From DATFVA01 sp963743325 (GTDB taxonomy: Bacteria > Bacteroidota > Ignavibacteria > Ignavibacteriales > Ignavibacteriaceae): 64,000 bases of DNA. The notes beneath the pieces are model-generated. The model was not told the DNA's origin and ran no database searches. It was given only the letters and a program-made list of their open reading frames with translations. Shown here piece after piece: positions 63,801-64,000 of the stretch. The position numbers were made by a program, and so were the translations under genes. Where the stretch lies: NCBI GenBank assembly GCA_963743325.1, contig CAVUOZ010000012.1:1-64000 (forward strand). The letters are read 5' to 3'. The stretch's first letter is position 1. Every line of letters begins with the position of its first letter.

Positions 63801-64000
63801 TCTACCGGTCAATTTTTGTCTGCCTCGGTATCTACAGTTCAAATCACGTATTATCAAGCACGGAGGGACAGCTTCTGGCTGACTTCCTTAATGCCGGAGG
63901 TATGATCTATATGGAAGGCGGCGATACCTGGTTTTACGACAGCCAGACAGCCGTCCACCCTATGTTCAATATCACCGCTTCCAGTGACGGAGGCAGCGAT
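60830..64000 (+). CDS. Gingipain-like C25 cysteine peptidase (3' end cut)
   Basis: 1057 residues are visible from a GTG at 60830 (GGGAG upstream), continuing past the window. Signal peptide (about 1-31, LPFQAES), an N-terminal prodomain (about 35-240) with WWDPILKN, a C25 catalytic domain (about 250-640) with the His492 (VHRDHGAEDGW) and Cys524 (SVNCLTGKF) dyad at the same spacing as in gingipains, then several Ig-like beta domains (about 740-960; PGGNNNGKLDPGETVDV), and a further alpha/beta domain at the edge. A T9SS sorting domain is expected beyond the window. It is probably secreted or cell-surface. Confidence 0.93.
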   Translation, partial: MEKQYIFLNSSFLRVLPFLLVLVLPFQAESQTITYADSWHEAGITLARATSMGVEINYSTRQFQMDDIDINGAVMKKIVLQGVFLPNNEGAPDLPGMSRYIAVPQGAQVSFNITASRTEHYSNIEVSPAPRIPLDTEPPPLEYKKNIGIYSKDSFYPESPVILSPPMKIRGVDARIIGITPFQYNPVTKELIVYRDLNVTVSFSGGSGQFGETRLRNRWWDPILKNIFLNSESLPAVNYRHESDSRTEDYEYIIVTPDNPVFLTWADTIKQWRTLQGIRTGIVTLTDLGGNNSALIEDYIDNAYQSWDIPPAAVLFLGDYGTGSATGNGIISPVWDSYCVSDNIYADVDEDELPDLTVARLSAQNGTDLEILVHKFMNYEQNPPVNPGYYQHPISAGGWQDDRWFILCADVCYGFWEKELLKTPAREYAGRSGPPSFWSTNPNTGMVVDYFGPNGLGYIPQIPTHLTDWGGSAARINNDINNGASIIVHRDHGAEDGWSSPSYTISNLSGLNNDDLTFFFSVNCLTGKFNYSSDCFAEALTKYPHRALAAIGASEVSYSFVNDAYVWGMWDYMWPNFDPGYGVEGPDLIYPAFASSYGKYYLEASSWPYNPGDKNTVYYLFHLFGDAFTTVYTEMPQNLNVVHNPVIITGVPTFDVSADENSLIALTLNGEIVGVAEGTGSPVSIDIPVITPGNVVILTVTKQNYYRYTAEIQVVPAEGPYVVVDSCIVNDASGNNDGLVDYAESPLLSLRAYNVGVADATNVTINIHSTDAFITLTDSTHFYGNVPAGGTLIINDGYALTVDPEIPDMHSIPFSVEATDGANTWQSNFSLRAHAPLFTLGSYTISDPGGNNNGKLDPGETVDVSVEINNEGSSGAVSVFGELTSTDPYVVINTSTQAYGNIAAGGTVSKAFSVSADENTPTGHSADFVLNITASPGLTAQGSFATIIGQVPVLVLCLDVNHNSSPAITACLDNHAVTYDYMTSFPADLNIYRSIFVCLGIYSSNHVLSSTEGQLLADFLNAGGMIYMEGGDTWFYDSQTAVHPMFNITASSDGGSD

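Overview
The window looks like chromosomal DNA of a member of the Ignavibacteria/Chlorobi-Bacteroidota group. Several secreted proteins end in the type IX secretion (T9SS) sorting domain with its 'YPNPFNP' linker, there is a Bacteroidota-style TonB receptor with a carboxypeptidase-like N-terminal domain, the DNA is AT-rich, and one or two promoters carry a TAnnTTTG-like -7 box. Most of the 64 kb is ordinary core genome; the distinctive parts are a large multiheme cytochrome locus, one insertion sequence and a repeat-rich gap near the right end.

Layout. 1-9 kb: a secreted cupredoxin (cut by the edge), an aldo/keto reductase, a TonB receptor with a small membrane protein, uvrA, a YigZ-type protein and a MarR regulator. 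9-15 kb, minus strand: lepA-lepB-secreted subtilase-O-methyltransferase-small helical protein. 15-21 kb, minus strand: a tightly packed operon pgeF-EamA transporter-folB-folK-deoxynucleoside kinase-small membrane protein-GT9 glycosyltransferase-Ppx/GppA, several joined by ATGA overlaps. 21.07-22.43 kb: an intact-looking insertion sequence with a DDE transposase. 22.5-27 kb, plus strand: surE-phzF-like-VWA membrane protein-comF. 27-31 kb, minus strand: argS-rsfS-LytR_C protein, an unknown exported protein, panD and a RidA-like protein; then mazG (+) and phoH (-). 33-43 kb, minus strand: a lipoprotein/LysM pair; guaA-TPR-receptor-like protein-radC; efp-accB-accC-gcvH; a TPR membrane protein; and tRNA-Arg(CCG).

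44.7-54.2 kb, minus strand, is the most striking locus. A membrane b-type cytochrome-like protein, a TPR protein, a membrane-anchored Fe-S/FAD/NAD(P)-type oxidoreductase, a 20-CxxCH cytochrome, a 46-CxxCH cytochrome (15 repeats of a three-heme module plus one) and an outer-membrane beta-barrel candidate lie head to tail with very short gaps or overlaps. The order suggests an electron route from a reduced nucleotide or quinol pool across the envelope, with 66 heme sites in two proteins. That function is inferred, not shown.

54-64 kb holds dapF, a PepSY-like protein, two GNAT acetyltransferases, a cation diffusion facilitator, a SemiSWEET-like protein, a YhcH-family protein and the start of a gingipain-like C25 peptidase. 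The gap between the SemiSWEET and YhcH genes contains an imperfect tandem array of about 160 bp units, one of them interrupted by a 50 bp GC-rich palindrome that has a relative 0.9 kb away.

Two genes, folK and radC, have full-length reading frames with no ATG, GTG or TTG anywhere near the conserved N-terminus; both offer an ATT codon at the expected position. Automatic callers would shorten both proteins.
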